From Bifidobacterium santillanense (lineage in GTDB: Bacteria; Actinomycetota; Actinomycetes; Actinomycetales; Bifidobacteriaceae), in NCBI RefSeq assembly GCF_018555385.1, contig NZ_JAFEJS010000005.1, forward strand, positions 124,001 through 188,000: a stretch of DNA of 64,000 bases. The letters run 5' to 3'. The stretch's first letter is position 1. Each line of letters begins with the position of its first letter. The position numbers and the translations under genes were made by a program. Under the pieces are notes generated by a model. That model did not search any database. It was not told the DNA's origin and saw nothing but the letters and a program-made list of their open reading frames with translations. Below are positions 1-8,876 of the stretch, piece by piece.

Positions 1-1
1 C

Positions 2-337
2 GGCACCGTCACGACGATGACCGCGCTCGCCATGGGACTTCGCGAGTACGACCACACCGCCGTCGACGGCTACCGTCTGCCGCTGCAGGACGCGTACGAC
101 GTCGACAACCGGTTCCTGCTGATGACGCGCGAGCAGCGCCGCGAGTACAGGACGATCCACCCCGGCCGCATCGACGTGGTCGGCGGCGGCGCGCTCGTAT
201 GGAACCGCGTGCTCGCCAAGGTCGCCGAGGCCGCCGAGGCGACCCACGGCCAGACCATCGACTCGTACGTGGCCAGCGAGCACGGCCTGCTCGACGGCAT
301 CGTCCTCGACTACGGCCGCCGCCTGCTCGCGGCATAG
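2..337 (+). CDS. ppx: Ppx/GppA-type exopolyphosphatase, C-terminal part (cut by window start)
   Basis: Partial gene; the reading frame is open from base 2 and ends with TAG at 335-337, giving about 111 C-terminal residues. The segment starts GTVTTMTALAMGL, continues with a DNRFLLMTREQRREY helix and has HPGRIDVVGGGALVW, the typical late motif of the Ppx/GppA family of sugar-kinase-fold phosphatases that release orthophosphate from polyphosphate or act on pppGpp. The catalytic N-terminal half lies outside the window, so the choice between exopolyphosphatase and guanosine pentaphosphatase cannot be made here; actinobacterial single-domain members are usually called Ppx. The next gene on this strand is a tRNA 70 bases downstream. 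Confidence 0.85.
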   Translation, partial: GTVTTMTALAMGLREYDHTAVDGYRLPLQDAYDVDNRFLLMTREQRREYRTIHPGRIDVVGGGALVWNRVLAKVAEAAEATHGQTIDSYVASEHGLLDGIVLDYGRRLLAA

Positions 338-407
338 CCCCCCGTGATGACGCGTCCCGACCGCGGCATTGCGACGACGCGTCATCACGTATAATGCAAT
401 GGTCGCC

Positions 408-486
408 GCCCCCGTGGCGAAATGGTATACGCAGTCGACTTAAAATCGATCGCTTCGGCTTGTGGGTTCGAGTCCCACCGGGGGCA
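408..486 (+). tRNA. tRNA-Leu (anticodon UAA)
   Basis: Cloverleaf read directly: acceptor GCCCCCG at 408-414 pairs with CGGGGGC at 479-485; D arm GCG/CGC; anticodon stem GTCGA/TCGAT around loop CTTAAAA, so the anticodon is TAA; an enlarged variable arm with a TTCG loop; T arm GTGGG/CCCAC with TTCGAGT. The discriminator is A at 486 and CCA is not encoded. The long variable arm and A discriminator fit leucine. Length is 79 nt. Confidence 0.96.
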
Positions 487-580
487 CCTCATCCGTCCGA
501 CGACGGCACATCGCCGAAACAATCGGCGGATAACCTGTGGCGAGTTTCATATCCGGTACACGACCAAGGAGAGACACGCC

Positions 581-1150
581 ATGCCTTCCAGCTGGACCGA
601 CGTCGAGAAGGACACCGCCGACGGCCTGCCGACCATGCTCGCGCAGAACGTCATCATCGGCACCGCGCTGAGCGTCGGGGCCATCGCCTGCTCCGGCTTC
701 TACCTGTCGATGATCGGCAACGTGGCCTCGCTGGTGCCGTGGGCGCTCATGGTCGTCCTCGTGGCCGTCGCCTTCACCTACGTCGTCGGCTTCGCGCTGC
801 TGTGGTGCGTCGAATCGTTCACGCTGCGCATGCGCGAACGATTCAGGCCCGTCGCCTACGGCGTGGTCGGCGCGATCGGCTACGGCGTGTGGGGCCTGTT
901 CGTCATGAGCAGCCTCATGAACTCGCTCGACCAGCCGCTCAACGGCGTCGTGCTGTCCAACGGCGAGATCGCCGCGCTCACCGTCAACTACGCGGTGTTC
1001 GGCTTCGTCGCCTACCTGCTCGGCCAGACGTACGCCAAGCGGCTCGCCGCGCGCAGGGGACTCGCGATCGGACTGCTCGCCGCGCAGATCGTCCTCGCCG
1101 TGCTCGGTCTCGTCGTCGGCGTCATGATGTTCTCCGCCCTGGGCCGCTAG
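581..1150 (+). CDS. Multipass membrane protein of unknown function
   Basis: 189 residues starting at ATG 581, behind a good ribosome site (AAGGAGAG, 566-573). After about 18 polar residues there are five hydrophobic segments, near residues 20-45, 50-75, 87-107, 128-148 and 160-183, with short loops; the only charged cytoplasmic patch is around residues 78-88 (RMRERFRP) and 149-158 ([10 protein letters not shown]). I recognise no catalytic or transport motif and no family. It sits between tRNA-Leu and the serine dehydratase gene, 50 bases upstream of the latter and on the same strand, so cotranscription with it is possible, though no functional link is evident. Confidence 0.75.
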   Translation: MPSSWTDVEKDTADGLPTMLAQNVIIGTALSVGAIACSGFYLSMIGNVASLVPWALMVVLVAVAFTYVVGFALLWCVESFTLRMRERFRPVAYGVVGAIGYGVWGLFVMSSLMNSLDQPLNGVVLSNGEIAALTVNYAVFGFVAYLLGQTYAKRLAARRGLAIGLLAAQIVLAVLGLVVGVMMFSALGR

Positions 1151-1200
1151 CCCGGTCCCGTCATCAGCCGCCATCCGCAAGGGAAACGAGGTATTCCAAG

Positions 1201-2664
1201 ATGTTCAGCGTCCTCGACATGTTCACCATCGGCGTGGGCCCCAGCTCGTCGCACACCGTGGGCCCGATGGTCGCGGCCCACGCCTTCGTCGCCTCGATGC
1301 GCGACGCCGGCCTCGTCGAGCGCACGGACCGCGTCAGGGTGACCCTCTACGGCTCCCTGTCCCTGACGGGCCTCGGCCACGGCACCGACCGCGCCGTCAT
1401 GGCCGGGCTCGAGGGCAACGTGCCCGCCACCGTCGACACGCAGCACATGCTGCGCATCCGCGAGACCTGCGCCCTCGACGACACGCTCAACCTCGCCGGC
1501 GTCAGGCGCATCGGCTTCGACTACGACCGCGACATGGTCTTCGACAAATGGCGCCGCATGGCCGCGCACCCCAACGGCATGCGCTTCCAGGCGTTCGACG
1601 CCGACGGCAACCTCGTCGACGAGCAGGTCTGGTACTCGATCGGCGGCGGATTCATCCGCAGGGGCGCCCCGGACGACCTGATGATCGGCATCCACGAGCG
1701 CCCGCCGGAGGGCAGCTCGTTCGCCGACGAGGACGGCGGCGACTCGGGCACCGACTTCGGCCCCGAGGCGCCGTACCCGTTCTCCTCCGGCTCCGAGCTC
1801 GTGGCCCTGTGCCGCGAACACCATCTGAGCATCGCCGAACTCGTGTGGGCCAACGAGACCGCCACCCGATCGGCCGTGCAGGTCAGGACCGACATCGACA
1901 AGGTGTGGCGCGTCATGCGCGAATGCGTCGACCACGGCTGCACCTCCACCGAGACCGTCCTGCCCGGCGGCCTCGACGTGCCCCGCCGCGCCCCGCGCAT
2001 GTACGAGCGCCTCGCCTCCAACTCCGACGTGCTCAAGCGCGGCCGCTCCCGCCGCGACGCCGTCCTCGAATCCTCCGACGCCGCGTGGGTGAACCTGTTC
2101 GCGCTCGCCGTCTCCGAGGAGAACGCCGGGGGAGGGCGCATCGTGACCGCGCCGACCAACGGCTCGGCCGGCATCATCCCCGCCGTGCTCCACTACTACT
2201 GGCACTTCATGGACGACGCCAACGAGGAGGGCGTCGTCACGTTCCTGCTCACGGCCGGCGCGATCGGCTACCTGTTCAAGCGCAACGCGTCGATCTCCGG
2301 CGCGGAGGTCGGCTGCCAGGGCGAGGTCGGCTCGGCCTGCTCGATGGCCGCCGCCGGACTTGCCGCCGTGCTGGGCGGCACGCCCGAACAGGTCGAGAAC
2401 GCGGCCGAGATCGGCATCGAGCACAACCTCGGCCTCACCTGCGATCCGGTCGGCGGCCTCGTGCAGATCCCGTGCATCGAACGCAACGCGATGGCCGCGA
2501 ACACCGCCATCAACGCGGTGCGCATGGCCATGCTCGGCGACGGATCGCACATCGTCACGCTCGACCAGGCCATCGAGACGATGCGCGAGACCGGCGAGGA
2601 CATGATGGCCAAGTACAAGGAGACCTCCAAGGGAGGCCTCGCGGTCAACGTCGTCGAATGCTGA
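1201..2664 (+). CDS. sdaA: L-serine ammonia-lyase (serine dehydratase), single-chain iron-sulfur type
   Basis: 487 residues. The enzyme deaminates L-serine to pyruvate and ammonia. The N-terminal beta domain begins [17 protein letters not shown], the hallmark of this family, and the C-terminal alpha domain holds [32 protein letters not shown] and [17 protein letters not shown]; the cysteines in GCQGE, SACS and PCIERN are the usual ligands of the oxygen-sensitive [4Fe-4S] cluster. Alpha and beta domains are fused in one chain, as in Escherichia coli SdaA and actinobacteria, and the length is normal. Start ATG 1201 is preceded by a weak purine stretch (AAGGGAAACGAGG, 1179-1191). It would channel serine into the pyruvate pool of a fermentative cell. 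Confidence 0.96.
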   Translation: MFSVLDMFTIGVGPSSSHTVGPMVAAHAFVASMRDAGLVERTDRVRVTLYGSLSLTGLGHGTDRAVMAGLEGNVPATVDTQHMLRIRETCALDDTLNLAGVRRIGFDYDRDMVFDKWRRMAAHPNGMRFQAFDADGNLVDEQVWYSIGGGFIRRGAPDDLMIGIHERPPEGSSFADEDGGDSGTDFGPEAPYPFSSGSELVALCREHHLSIAELVWANETATRSAVQVRTDIDKVWRVMRECVDHGCTSTETVLPGGLDVPRRAPRMYERLASNSDVLKRGRSRRDAVLESSDAAWVNLFALAVSEENAGGGRIVTAPTNGSAGIIPAVLHYYWHFMDDANEEGVVTFLLTAGAIGYLFKRNASISGAEVGCQGEVGSACSMAAAGLAAVLGGTPEQVENAAEIGIEHNLGLTCDPVGGLVQIPCIERNAMAANTAINAVRMAMLGDGSHIVTLDQAIETMRETGEDMMAKYKETSKGGLAVNVVEC

Positions 2665-2756
2665 GCCGGTCGGACCGGTCGGGCGGGTCGGGCCGCGCCG
2701 GGCACGCCGAGCGCGAATCCGTGGTCCCGTCCGGTGCGCGCCGCGCCGTTCGGTGC

Positions 2757-2762
2757 TAATAT
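2757..2762 (+). promoter_or_regulatory. Probable -10 element for the FKBP gene
   Basis: TAATAT at 2757-2762 lies 47 bases before the start codon and is an AT-rich island in a very GC-rich intergenic stretch. No convincing -35 hexamer was found, so this is a tentative promoter call. Confidence 0.4.
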
Positions 2763-2809
2763 GAGCGGCATTGTGTCCAGTCGAGGACGTCATCCCAAGG
2801 AGGAAACAC

Positions 2810-3214
2810 ATGGCTGATATGCCTTCCGTGCAGGCCGAGTTCGGCACCACGCCCGTCATCGAGTTCCCGTCCGCCGAGCCGCCGGCAGGCCTCAAGGCCG
2901 TCGAGATCGTCGAGGGCGACGGCCCGATGGTCCGCCGCGGCGACACCGTCACCGTGAACTACCACGGCGTCGTGTGGGGCGGCGACAAGCCGTTCGACTC
3001 CAGCTTCGACCGCCACCAGCCGGCCAGCTTCGGCATCGGCGTCGGCCAGGTCATCAAGGGCTGGGACCAGACCGTGCCGGGCCACAACGTCGGCTCCCGT
3101 CTGGTCGTGTCCATCCCGCCGGAGTACGGCTACGGCTCCCGTGGCGTCCCGCAGGCCGGCATCGGCGGCGGCGACACCCTCGTGTTCGTCATCGACATCA
3201 TCTCCACGCGCTGA
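2810..3214 (+). CDS. FKBP-type peptidyl-prolyl cis-trans isomerase
   Basis: 134 residues, a stand-alone FKBP domain without signal peptide, so a cytoplasmic prolyl isomerase and folding helper. Diagnostic pieces are GDTVTVNYHGVVWGGDKPFDSSFDR, broken here into GDTVTVNYHGV and KPFDSSFDR, then VIKGWDQTVPG, VGSRLVVSIPPEYGYGSRG and the terminal DTLVFVIDI strand; the YHG tyrosine, FDSS aspartate, GW tryptophan and PPEYGYG tyrosine are the usual pocket residues. ATG 2810 is chosen because of the strong AAGGAGG (2797-2803) seven bases upstream and because family members begin close to this point. It is followed by greA in the same direction after an intervening weak hairpin. Confidence 0.93.
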   Translation: MADMPSVQAEFGTTPVIEFPSAEPPAGLKAVEIVEGDGPMVRRGDTVTVNYHGVVWGGDKPFDSSFDRHQPASFGIGVGQVIKGWDQTVPGHNVGSRLVVSIPPEYGYGSRGVPQAGIGGGDTLVFVIDIISTR

Positions 3215-3260
3215 AACCGCGTACGATCCGCAACCGGGATCATCAGGAACCTTCGAGGGA

Positions 3261-3290
3261 GCGCCGGGAATCGCATCCGGCGCTTTCCTC
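3261..3290 (+). terminator. Weak hairpin terminator after the FKBP gene
   Basis: GCGCCGG (3261-3267) pairs with CCGGCGC (3277-3283) and is followed by TTTCCTC. The short T tract makes it a weak or partial terminator. Confidence 0.5.
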
Positions 3291-3389
3291 GTATATGGGC
3301 GTCGTCGTTCGTGCGCCCGTATGCGGGACATCCGAGCAATCGCACAATCGAACGCAATCAAACGCAACCACAACGAAAGGGAAACCGTC

Positions 3390-3869
3390 ATGAGCGAGGA
3401 AAAGACGCTGCTGCTGACGCAGGAGGCCTACGACAAGATGAAGGAGGAGCTCGCCTGGCGCGAGGGCGAGTACCGCGACGAGATCCTGGCCAAGGTGTCC
3501 GCGGCGCGCGCCGAGGGCGATCTGAGCGAGAACGGCGGCTACCAGGCCGCCCGCGAGGCCCAGCGCGTCAACCAGGGCCGCATCGACGAGCTGACCGTCA
3601 AGCTGCGCAACGCGAAGATCCTGACCGCCCCGCCGGAGGGCAAGGTCGGCGACGGCTCGCTGGTCACGCTCGACGTGATGGGCCGCGAGAAGGTCTTCGT
3701 GCTCGGCACGCGCGACCTCTCCATCGCCACCGACCACGACATCATCAGCCCGGAGTCCCCGATCGGCGCCGCCATCAACGGCGCGAGCGCCGGCGACACC
3801 GTGAGCTACAAGGCCCCCAACGGCCGCGAGATCTCCGTGACCATCAAGGCCTCCAAGCCGCTGGTCTGA
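3390..3869 (+). CDS. greA: Transcript cleavage factor GreA
   Basis: 159 residues, the usual GreA length. The factor enters the secondary channel of RNA polymerase and stimulates cleavage of the RNA 3' end in backtracked complexes. The N-terminal coiled coil (about residues 10-75) carries the conserved tip GDLSENGGYQAAREAQ with the acidic residues that hold the catalytic magnesium; the C-terminal globular FKBP-like domain ends with ISPESPIGAAINGASAGD and VTIKASKPL. ATG 3390 follows a purine-rich site CGAAAGGGA (3374-3382). A strong bidirectional terminator follows the gene. Confidence 0.96.
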   Translation: MSEEKTLLLTQEAYDKMKEELAWREGEYRDEILAKVSAARAEGDLSENGGYQAAREAQRVNQGRIDELTVKLRNAKILTAPPEGKVGDGSLVTLDVMGREKVFVLGTRDLSIATDHDIISPESPIGAAINGASAGDTVSYKAPNGREISVTIKASKPLV

Positions 3870-3883
3870 GCCTCGGAACGACG

Positions 3884-3936
3884 AGACCCCTCGCTCCCGC
3901 ACGGTCGCATGGCCGTATGGGAACGAGGGGTCTTCG
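3884..3936. terminator. Bidirectional terminator between greA and the haemolysin III gene
   Basis: A long interrupted stem: AGACCCCTCG (3884-3893) with CGAGGGGTCT (3924-3933), with inner TCCC/GGGA and ACGG/CCGT pairings. TCTTCG follows on the plus strand and GTCTCGTCG on the minus strand, so it can serve both converging genes. Confidence 0.75.
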
Positions 3937-3994
3937 CGTATGCGGCGCCGTGGGCGCGACGCGCATGCCGGGGCGCGCGGCCGCTATCCCGCGC

Positions 3995-4882
3995 TCACGC
4001 CCACAGCGCCACGATCACCATGTAGATCGCCACCATGTGGCAGGCGTATCCGGCCACCGTGCCGCAGTGGAAGATCTCGTGAAAGCCGAACACCTTCGGC
4101 CAGGGGTCCGGTCTGCGCAGCGCGTAGACGATCGCGCCGAGGATGTAGCACGCGCCGCCCGCGCACAGCAGGATCACCACCGCCGGGCCCGCGTACGGCG
4201 AGGTCCAGAACAGCGCCATGAACGCCAGCCCGTAGATACCGAAGACGATGTACACCAGCGTGTACAGCCAGCGCGGCGCGTTGATCCAGATCACGTGGAT
4301 GACGATCGCGACCGCGGTGCACGCCCACATCGAGATGATGATGACATTGCGCCAGAACGGCGCCAGCGCGAACGAGACCGGCGTGTACGTGCCGGCGATG
4401 AGCAGGAAGATGTTCACGTGGTCGATGCGGCGCAGCACGTCCGTGACGCGCGGGCTCCAATCGCCCAGATGGTAGCAGGCCGAGTTGGTGAACAGCACCA
4501 GCGAGCTCGTCATGAACACGGCGCACGCCCATTTGAGGCCCGCGCCCTGCGCCAGACAGATGAGCACGATGCCGGCCGCCAGCGACAGGGGGGAGGCCAC
4601 CGCGTGGATCCAGCCGCGCATCGCCGGCTTCTCGCGGCCGTGCACGTCGAGGCGGATCCTGCGCGGACGCCTGACCTTGACCGGCTCGACGCCCTCGATC
4701 TTCGCGGCCTTGGCCTCGCCCTTGGCGATGACGTACCGTGCCTTGGCCTCCGCCTTGAGCCTGATCTGCTCGGCCTTGAGCTCGGCCTTCGTGCGTGCCG
4801 CCTTGGCCCGGGCCTGCACGGCCTGCTCGTCCGCCGCGGCGACGGCCCTGCGCCTCGTCTCGATCTCCTCGTCGGTCATCAT
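3995..4882 (-). CDS. Haemolysin III / PAQR family membrane protein
   Basis: 295 residues from ATG 4882. The C-terminal two thirds is a seven-helix PAQR domain: HAVASPLSLAAGIVL, SACYHLGDW, RIDHVNIFLLIAGTYTP, and near the end FHEIFHCGTVAGYACH. The serine plus the histidines in these motifs (SxxYH, H in RIDH, HxxxH in HEIFH) are the family's metal site. Relatives link to membrane-lipid homeostasis or hydrolase activity rather than true haemolysis. The N-terminal 65 residues are a charged Ala/Lys/Glu/Arg coiled-coil-like extension not seen in short family members. The start is uncertain: ATG 4882 has GGAGG 11 bases upstream, ATG 4921 would add 13 residues but lacks a ribosome site. Its promoter region carries two overlapping palindromes. 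Confidence 0.88.
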   Translation of the reverse strand: MMTDEEIETRRRAVAAADEQAVQARAKAARTKAELKAEQIRLKAEAKARYVIAKGEAKAAKIEGVEPVKVRRPRRIRLDVHGREKPAMRGWIHAVASPLSLAAGIVLICLAQGAGLKWACAVFMTSSLVLFTNSACYHLGDWSPRVTDVLRRIDHVNIFLLIAGTYTPVSFALAPFWRNVIIISMWACTAVAIVIHVIWINAPRWLYTLVYIVFGIYGLAFMALFWTSPYAGPAVVILLCAGGACYILGAIVYALRRPDPWPKVFGFHEIFHCGTVAGYACHMVAIYMVIVALWA

Positions 4883-4979
4883 CGTATGCGTCGCCTCCGG
4901 CCTCGTCGTGATGTACGCCATCGTAACGGTCGGGTGTCGACGATTCGCCCGACGGTGATGTTGTTGACGTTTTTCCAAC

Positions 4980-5013
4980 TTACGTTAGCGTAACCTACGA
5001 TAGCGTAGGTTAC
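4980..5013. promoter_or_regulatory. Two overlapping operator-like palindromes upstream of the haemolysin III gene
   Basis: Palindrome 1 is TTACG-TTAG-CGTAA (4980-4993). Palindrome 2 is GTAACCTACG (4990-4999), ATAG, CGTAGGTTAC (5004-5013), a perfect 10-bp inverted repeat. Both share the core TACGnTAGCGTA at a 15-base spacing. The pair lies 98-131 bases upstream of the chosen start and fits a dimeric helix-turn-helix repressor, for example of the TetR family (inference). Confidence 0.65.
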
Positions 5014-5097
5014 GGGAAAGTCAAGACCCGATCGGGCAGTCCGCACGCCGTCCGGGAAACCCGGGGGACGTGCGCACGGCGTGCGTATGATGGACGC

Positions 5098-6588
5098 ATG
5101 GCAGATTTCTCACAGATACTCGCAACGCGGCCTGACCTCGACGACAGGGATCGTGAATGGCTGCATCAGCTGGTCGCCGACTGGCAGGTGATCGCCGATC
5201 TGAGCTTCGCCGACCTCCTGCTCATCATGCAGAACGGCGACGGCCGGTACGTCGTGGCGGAGCAGTGCCGTCCCTCCACGGTGATGACCCTGCGCACGGA
5301 CGACGTCGTCGGCGACGTCATGCCCGAATCGATGTCCGGCGAGCTCGACGCCGCGATGGAGTCGGCGGTCGTCTTCCGCTCCACCGTGCTGCGCACCGTC
5401 GGCAAGTCCACCGTGTGCAACGTCTACGCGCCCGTGCGCCACAACGGCAAGACCCTGGGTCTGGTCGTGCGCGAGACCAACATGGCCACCCGGGAGTCGA
5501 ACGGCCGCTACGAATCCGAGAGCATCAACGCCGGCAAGCAGCTGTACGAGATGATCCCGCGCGGCCAGTTCCCGTACTCCGACTCCGTGATGAGCCAGCG
5601 CCACGTCGCGCGCGTGGCCGACGGCTTCATCGTCCTGACCATGGACGGCGTGGTGCGCTACGCCTCGCCCAACGCCATCAGCTGCTTCCGCAGACTCGGC
5701 CTCCTGACCACGATGCAGGGCCACTACCTGAGCGAGCTCGGCACCGACCTGCTGCAGGAGCAGAAGGAGCAGGTCGACGAGCAGCTGCCGCTCGTGCTGA
5801 GCGGCAAGGCGGCCGTCGACTCCGAGATCACCACGCAGCGCTCCGCCGTCTCCGTGCGCTCGCTGCCGCTGTACGACATGAACGGCCGGGTCGGCAGCAT
5901 CGTGCTGTGCCGCGACGTCACCGAGCTGCGCCGCCGCGAGCAGGAGCTGCAGACCAAGAACGCGGCGATCTCCGAGATCCACCACCGCGTGAAGAACAAC
6001 CTCCAGGCCGTCTCCGCCCTGTTGCGTCTGCAGGCGCGCAAGACCAAGTCCGAGGAGGTGCGCAAGGAGCTCAAGGAGGCGCAGCGCCGCGTGCAGACCA
6101 TCGCGATGGTGCACGAGGGCCTGAGCCAGACCGTCGACGAGATCGTGGACTTCGACAAGGTCATCGCGGGCCTGCTCAAGATGGCCGTGGACGTCGCCAC
6201 GATGCGCGACCAGCACATCGGCATCGACTTCGTCGGCAAATTCGGCATGATGCCCGCCCAGGACGCGACGCCCCTGTCGCTGGTGCTCACCGAGCTCATC
6301 ACCAATTCGGTCGAGCACGGCTTCGAGGGCCGCACCGAGGGTCACATCACGATCTCGGTCAAGCGCTCCGGCTCGGACCTCGACGTGGTGGTCGAGGACG
6401 ATGGCACCGGCCTCGGCGACGAGGCGCAGGGCGGCATGGCCAGATCCTCCGGCTCCGGTCTCGGCACGCAGATCATCAACACCTTCGTGACCAACGACTT
6501 CGGCGGCACCGTCAACTGGGAACCGCGCGAGGGCGGCGGCACCCGCGTGGTCCTGCACATGATCCTCCGAGCCGCCCAGGCCGAGTAG
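5098..6588 (+). CDS. pdtaS: PdtaS-type cytoplasmic sensor histidine kinase
   Basis: 496 residues, no membrane segment. Order of parts: an N-terminal GAF-like region of the PdtaS kind (about 1-140), a PAS domain (about 170-285), a HisKA_2 dimerisation helix with the phospho-accepting histidine in ISEIHHRVKNNLQAVSALLRL (residues about 298-318), and a HATPase domain with N box TELITNSVEHG, VEDDGTGLGD and SGSGLGTQIIN. This is the layout of Mycobacterium PdtaS, which phosphorylates the antiterminator PdtaR. The partner whiB1 lies just downstream on the opposite strand, as at Rv3219-Rv3220c in mycobacteria (established synteny); no PdtaR gene is in this window. ATG 5098 has only GGGGGACG about 20 bases upstream, so translation initiation is not typical. 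Confidence 0.9.
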   Translation: MADFSQILATRPDLDDRDREWLHQLVADWQVIADLSFADLLLIMQNGDGRYVVAEQCRPSTVMTLRTDDVVGDVMPESMSGELDAAMESAVVFRSTVLRTVGKSTVCNVYAPVRHNGKTLGLVVRETNMATRESNGRYESESINAGKQLYEMIPRGQFPYSDSVMSQRHVARVADGFIVLTMDGVVRYASPNAISCFRRLGLLTTMQGHYLSELGTDLLQEQKEQVDEQLPLVLSGKAAVDSEITTQRSAVSVRSLPLYDMNGRVGSIVLCRDVTELRRREQELQTKNAAISEIHHRVKNNLQAVSALLRLQARKTKSEEVRKELKEAQRRVQTIAMVHEGLSQTVDEIVDFDKVIAGLLKMAVDVATMRDQHIGIDFVGKFGMMPAQDATPLSLVLTELITNSVEHGFEGRTEGHITISVKRSGSDLDVVVEDDGTGLGDEAQGGMARSSGSGLGTQIINTFVTNDFGGTVNWEPREGGGTRVVLHMILRAAQAE

Positions 6589-6680
6589 CTGAGCCGTAAA
6601 ACGAACGGTCCGGCGGGCCGTTCGTAGGCGAAGGCGAGACGACAGGCGAGCAGTTCCCCGTAGATATATCACAACGACAG

Positions 6681-6710
6681 AAGCCCCGGTCCATCACGGA
6701 CCGGGGCTTC
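6681..6710. terminator. Bidirectional terminator between pdtaS and whiB1
   Basis: AAGCCCCGGTCC (6681-6692), loop ATCAC region, GGACCGGGGCTT (6698-6709), perfect 12-bp arms ending in TTC on the plus strand. A second hairpin, GAACGG TCCGGC GGCCGTTC-like at about 6603-6625, precedes it. Confidence 0.8.
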
Positions 6711-6733
6711 TCGATGTCGGTATAAGAGGACGA

Positions 6734-7012
6734 TCAGATCTGCATCTGCATGGCCTGGGAGCGGCGCAGACGCATCGCCTTGCGCTTGAGCTGACGACGC
6801 TCGTCCTCGCTCAGACCGCCCCACACGCCGTAGTCCTGATTCGTGTCGAGCGCGCATTTGAGGCACGCGTCGATCACCTTGCAGGTGCGGCACACGGCCT
6901 TGGCCTCCTCGATCTGCTGATAGGCCGCGCCGGTGTTGCCGACCGGGAAGAACAATTCCGGATCCTTGTCACGGCACGCAGCCTTGGCACGCCAATCGAA
7001 AGCACTGCTCAT
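6734..7012 (-). CDS. whiB1: WhiB-family iron-sulfur transcription factor (WhiB1-like)
   Basis: 92 residues. Four cysteines that bind a [4Fe-4S] cluster are visible: AACRDKDPELFF, then CRTCKVIDACLKCAL gives the Cx2Cx5C triplet; the family signature GVWGGLSEDERRQLKRKAM follows with the basic C-terminal tail for DNA contact. Wbl proteins bind the sigma factor region 4 and respond to nitric oxide or oxygen. ATG 7012 is selected because GGAAAGGAAACGACG immediately precedes it and the frame upstream is not conserved-looking. WhiB1 assignment rests on adjacency to pdtaS and on short length; another Wbl class cannot be fully excluded. Confidence 0.92.
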   Translation of the reverse strand: MSSAFDWRAKAACRDKDPELFFPVGNTGAAYQQIEEAKAVCRTCKVIDACLKCALDTNQDYGVWGGLSEDERRQLKRKAMRLRRSQAMQMQI

Positions 7013-7141
7013 CGTCGTTTCCTTTCCTGTTCGAGCCCTGAACGTTCGCATCCAGTACGTACTACCTAAGCACGTCCGTATGCTTTTTTCAAGACTTTTC
7101 GTCAAAAGAGCATTCCCGCGGGCCCTGCCCGGGCGCGTCGC

Positions 7142-8728
7142 TCACGAGTTCGAGGACGTGCCCTCCGCCAGAGTGCCCACGGTCCCCGCCTTGTGGCTGC
7201 CCTTGGCGAGCTGCGCGAACAGCTCGGTGTTGCGGCTGTCGTCGAGCAGCACCGAGGAGCCCACGCCGGAGACCTGATAGTCCGGGTTGGTCCAGTACAC
7301 GCTGCCGGTGACACCCTTGGAGCCGGTGGCGGCCCTGAACGCGAACGCCATCTGCACGAGTGTGAACGGCGAGGTCTTGTCGTCCACCGTCAGGGCCGTG
7401 AGCCCCGCGTCGGCGACCTTCATGGCCTTGGCCGGGTTTGCGATCACCTCCTTGGAGGAGGCCTTCTTCACGATCGCCGCGATGACCTGGCGTTGGCGTT
7501 GGGCGCGGCCGAAGTCGCCGTTCGCGTCGGAGTAGCGCATGCGCGAGAACGCCAGCGCGGTGCCGCCGTCCGCCACATGGCATCCGGCCGTCCAGTTGAG
7601 ACCGGAGTCGGCGTCGTTCACGGTCTGGTCGTAGCACAGGTTCACGCCGCCGATCGCGTCGACCACGTTCTTGAGGCCGCCGAACTTGATCTTGGCGATG
7701 TGGTCGATGTGCTGGCCGGTGATCTGCTCGACCTCGCCGACCAGCGCCTTGTAGCCCTTGATCTGGGCCACGGCGTTGATCTTCATGTAGGTGCCGTCCA
7801 CCTGCGTGAGCGAGTCGCGCGGGATGGAGATCAGTGAGCTCGCGCCGTGGTTCGGTCTGGTGAGCACGAGGATCGTGTCGGTGCGGAAGCCCGGCGTGTC
7901 GTCGGCCGATCCGCCGGCGGTGCCGTCGCGCTCGTCCGAACCGAGGATGAGCCACGACTCCGCCGACGCGTTCGCCGAGGTCGTCAGCCAGCCGCTCTCC
8001 TTGTTCAGGCGCGCGTCGACCCAGTGCCACGCGCCGAACACGGCGAGCATCAGCAGGACGGCGATGACCGCGAGCGTCATGCCCACGCCCTTGCGCACGC
8101 TCATGGCGCTCAGGCGGGGCATGCGCAACGACGGTGCACGTCTGACGGATGGGGCGGGGGAGCGGAACGACGATACCGGTGCGGTCGTGCCCCTGCGTGC
8201 GGCCGAGGCCTCGCTGGTCGAACCGGAGGAGCGGCGCGGCGCACGCGACGGCTCGAAGCGACGCGGCTCGGATGCGGCCGCGGCCGACGTGCGTGCGGAC
8301 GAGACGGACGAACGCCCCGACGTGCGCGGGGCGGGGGAGGAGGAGCGTCGGGTGGATCGCCGGCGCGGCGCGAAGGACGCCGGCATCGCGTCCGCCGATG
8401 ATCGGGATGACGCCGTCGTGGGCGCGGGCGCGTCCCCGCCCGTCGTGCGCGGGGACGGGGACGGCGCGGCCGGGGCGGCGTCGGACTCCTCGTGCTGCGC
8501 GATGGCGTGCTTGCCGCCGCGTCTGCGATGGGCGTTGGGATTGAAGCTCGGCGGATTCGACGTGATCGGGGCGGGCTCGTCCTCCGCCTCACCGGCGTGA
8601 CGGCCGGACGAGGAGTTCAGCGAGCCGGAATCGATGATCGGACCGGTGGGCTGGGAGCGGCGACGGGAGCCCGAGGGTATGAAACTCGGCGGAATCTCCT
8701 GAGGGTTCACCCCGTCGCCTTGCTGCAC
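7142..8728 (-). CDS. LytR-CpsA-Psr (LCP) family cell-wall ligase 1
   Basis: 528 residues from GTG 8728, preceded by GGGGAGG. LCP enzymes move lipid-linked glycopolymers onto peptidoglycan. Residues 1-205 are a long, Ser/Arg/Pro-rich disordered cytoplasmic tail, followed by one membrane helix (about 212-235, GMTLAVIAVLLMLAVFGAW) and the extracellular LCP domain, with WLILGSDERDG, RTDTILVLTRP, SLISIPRDSLTQV, FGGLKNVVDAIGGVNLCYD and FSRMRYSDANGDFGRAQRQ; the arginines and aspartates of these motifs bind the pyrophosphate. It lies downstream of a second LCP gene on the same strand with a hairpin between them, so the two are probably separate or partly coupled transcripts. Confidence 0.93.
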   Translation of the reverse strand: MQQGDGVNPQEIPPSFIPSGSRRRSQPTGPIIDSGSLNSSSGRHAGEAEDEPAPITSNPPSFNPNAHRRRGGKHAIAQHEESDAAPAAPSPSPRTTGGDAPAPTTASSRSSADAMPASFAPRRRSTRRSSSPAPRTSGRSSVSSARTSAAAASEPRRFEPSRAPRRSSGSTSEASAARRGTTAPVSSFRSPAPSVRRAPSLRMPRLSAMSVRKGVGMTLAVIAVLLMLAVFGAWHWVDARLNKESGWLTTSANASAESWLILGSDERDGTAGGSADDTPGFRTDTILVLTRPNHGASSLISIPRDSLTQVDGTYMKINAVAQIKGYKALVGEVEQITGQHIDHIAKIKFGGLKNVVDAIGGVNLCYDQTVNDADSGLNWTAGCHVADGGTALAFSRMRYSDANGDFGRAQRQRQVIAAIVKKASSKEVIANPAKAMKVADAGLTALTVDDKTSPFTLVQMAFAFRAATGSKGVTGSVYWTNPDYQVSGVGSSVLLDDSRNTELFAQLAKGSHKAGTVGTLAEGTSSNS

Positions 8729-8828
8729 GCTATGCCTCCCCGTAACGAATCTGGACTTCTGTCACTGTTGCACATCGCGCCGCATGGGAGGGCGGGGCGA
8801 TGGGTATTTTCTCATTTCCGGCACAAGC

Positions 8829-8859
8829 GGGCCTCCGGACGGGGCCCGCCCGAAGGCCC
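8829..8859 (-). terminator. Hairpin between the two LCP genes
   Basis: GGGCCTCCGGACGG (8829-8842) and CCGCCCGAAGGCCC (8846-8859) form a 14-bp stem with two G-U wobbles and a tight loop, just after the stop of the upstream LCP gene. There is no T run on the minus strand, so it may be an imperfect terminator or a 3' stability element. Confidence 0.5.
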
Positions 8860-8876
8860 GGAACGTCATGCGGACG

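Noticed and set aside
1147..2952. 601-codon minus-strand frame opposite the serine dehydratase gene
   Set aside because: Antisense to a gene with clear enzyme motifs; no domain, atypical residue composition.
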